Below the pieces are notes generated by a model. It saw only the letters and a list, made by a program, of their open reading frames with translations. It was not told where the DNA came from and did not search any database. The translations under genes and the position numbers were made by a program. DNA of 12,706 bases, from NCBI GenBank assembly GCA_005877525.1, contig VBON01000052.1:1-12706 (forward strand), read 5' to 3'. Position 1 is the first letter of the stretch. Each line of letters opens with the position of its first letter. Source of the DNA: Nitrospirota bacterium (GTDB taxonomy: Bacteria; Nitrospirota; Nitrospiria; Nitrospirales; NS-4). Shown here in pieces: positions 12,137 to 12,706 of this stretch.

Positions 12137-12706
12137 TCCTTGGTTCTCTTCTTCTTCTCCTGCTGATACCAGGGGCGGCCCTCGCCGCCCCTGTCCCTCT
12201 CACCTCTCCGGAAGGCTTCCGCGCGTTGGACACGCCGAACGATGCGGGAAAGAGCCTCAGCCTCGTCTGGAAGTCCTCGCCTGGCGACAGCAAGGCCCGG
12301 AAGGTACAAATATGGATGGCCGAGGGCGGAGAGGCGGGGACTCTCAGGGAATTTAAAAAAGTCACCGAGATGCCCTCGAATGTCCGCTACCTCAAGCCGG
12401 GCGATTTTCCCTGGTGGAATCAACCGGCCGCGAAGGGGGACCACTACGTCAAGGTTCCTTCCTCGCAAAACTTTCCAATTCAGGACGGGAAACGCTATGC
12501 CGCGAAGCTAGTGATTCGCGAGGGCGACCTGGAGGTTAGTTCTCCCGTCTCTGAGGCGATTTCGGAGCCGAACTGGTTTAACCTCGCTCAGGTAAATAAC
12601 CTGCTCTTCGTGGTCGCGTTCACCGGCATCCTGCTGGCGAGCATCAGCGCGGCACGTCGGAATCCGCATGTCTATCTTCGCCGAATCGCGGGCTTGGATG
12701 CCGTGG
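12133..12706 (+). CDS. Exported/membrane protein, possibly DUF6754-like, C-terminus outside window
   Basis: The start GTG 12133 overlaps the heme-protein stop (GTGA), so the two are translationally coupled; the frame stays open to the right edge (191 codons). It begins with a signal sequence (ILGSLLLLLLIPGAALA, residues 2-18, cleavage near 18-20). An extracytoplasmic beta-rich region of about 130 residues follows (SPEGFRALDTPNDAGKSLSL, WKSSPGD, then KVQIWMAEGG), which looks fibronectin-III-like. A TM helix at about 154-173 (NNLLFVVAFTGILLASISAA) then leads to a cytoplasmic RRNPHVYLRRIAGLDAV. From memory this last motif and layout fit DUF6754 proteins, of unknown function; this was not checked. 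Pairing with an exported heme protein on the same side of the membrane suggests a sensor or redox module passing a signal inward. No other start (ATG) fits the signal peptide. Confidence 0.8.
   Translation, partial: MILGSLLLLLLIPGAALAAPVPLTSPEGFRALDTPNDAGKSLSLVWKSSPGDSKARKVQIWMAEGGEAGTLREFKKVTEMPSNVRYLKPGDFPWWNQPAAKGDHYVKVPSSQNFPIQDGKRYAAKLVIREGDLEVSSPVSEAISEPNWFNLAQVNNLLFVVAFTGILLASISAARRNPHVYLRRIAGLDAV

Overview
The window is about 12.7 kb of bacterial chromosome with compact, moderately GC-rich coding (about 58-60% by eye). Most genes lie on the + strand. The gene content (alpha2beta2-type pyruvate dehydrogenase E1 plus E2 followed by lipA, a Tll0287-like monoheme protein, a GlmL/MutL-family ATPase with no mutase, and intergenic repeats such as CTTCGACAAGCTCAG and CCCCTCCTTTGTAAGGAGGGG) resembles Nitrospirota (Nitrospira-like) or NC10-type bacteria. 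This placement is an impression from the proteins and repeats, not a proven taxonomy. No rRNA, tRNA, CRISPR, transposase or phage gene was seen.

Layout. (1) 1-478, minus strand: the N-terminal and pore part of an MscS-type mechanosensitive channel, running off the left edge and interrupted by an in-frame TAG at codon 52. (2) 479-1417: a small YtxH-type membrane-anchored protein behind a sigma54-like promoter and followed by a hairpin terminator, then a long leader with a sigma70-like promoter for fusA. (3) 1418-3502: fusA (EF-G), here away from the usual rpsL-rpsG-tuf neighbours. (4) 3503-3633: a REP-like inverted repeat and a strong promoter whose -10 lies inside a 34-bp near-perfect palindrome that also covers the GTG start of the next gene. 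(5) 3634-7837: an operon for pyruvate dehydrogenase E1 alpha, E1 beta, E2 and lipoyl synthase. LipA makes the lipoyl cofactor that E2 (and the glycine cleavage H protein) carries. The E3 subunit is not in the window.

(6) 7838-12706: a second group, started by a TTGACT-18-TATAAT promoter overlapping the lipA stop codon. It encodes a 119-aa conserved small protein, a 601-aa MutL/GlmL-family ASKHA ATPase, and a 377-aa multidomain protein with an N-terminal sandwich-hybrid-like region and a C-terminal KOW-like segment. These are followed by an exported monoheme Tll0287-like protein and, overlapping it by GTGA, a signal-peptide and transmembrane protein that I recall as DUF6754-like and that continues past the right edge.

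The third group is the best candidate for an undescribed system: an ATPase normally known as a reactivator of B12-dependent glutamate mutase, in a gene set with no mutase but with heme and membrane proteins. The most striking regulatory feature is the palindromic, apparently leaderless pdh promoter. All functional statements beyond motif recognition are inference.
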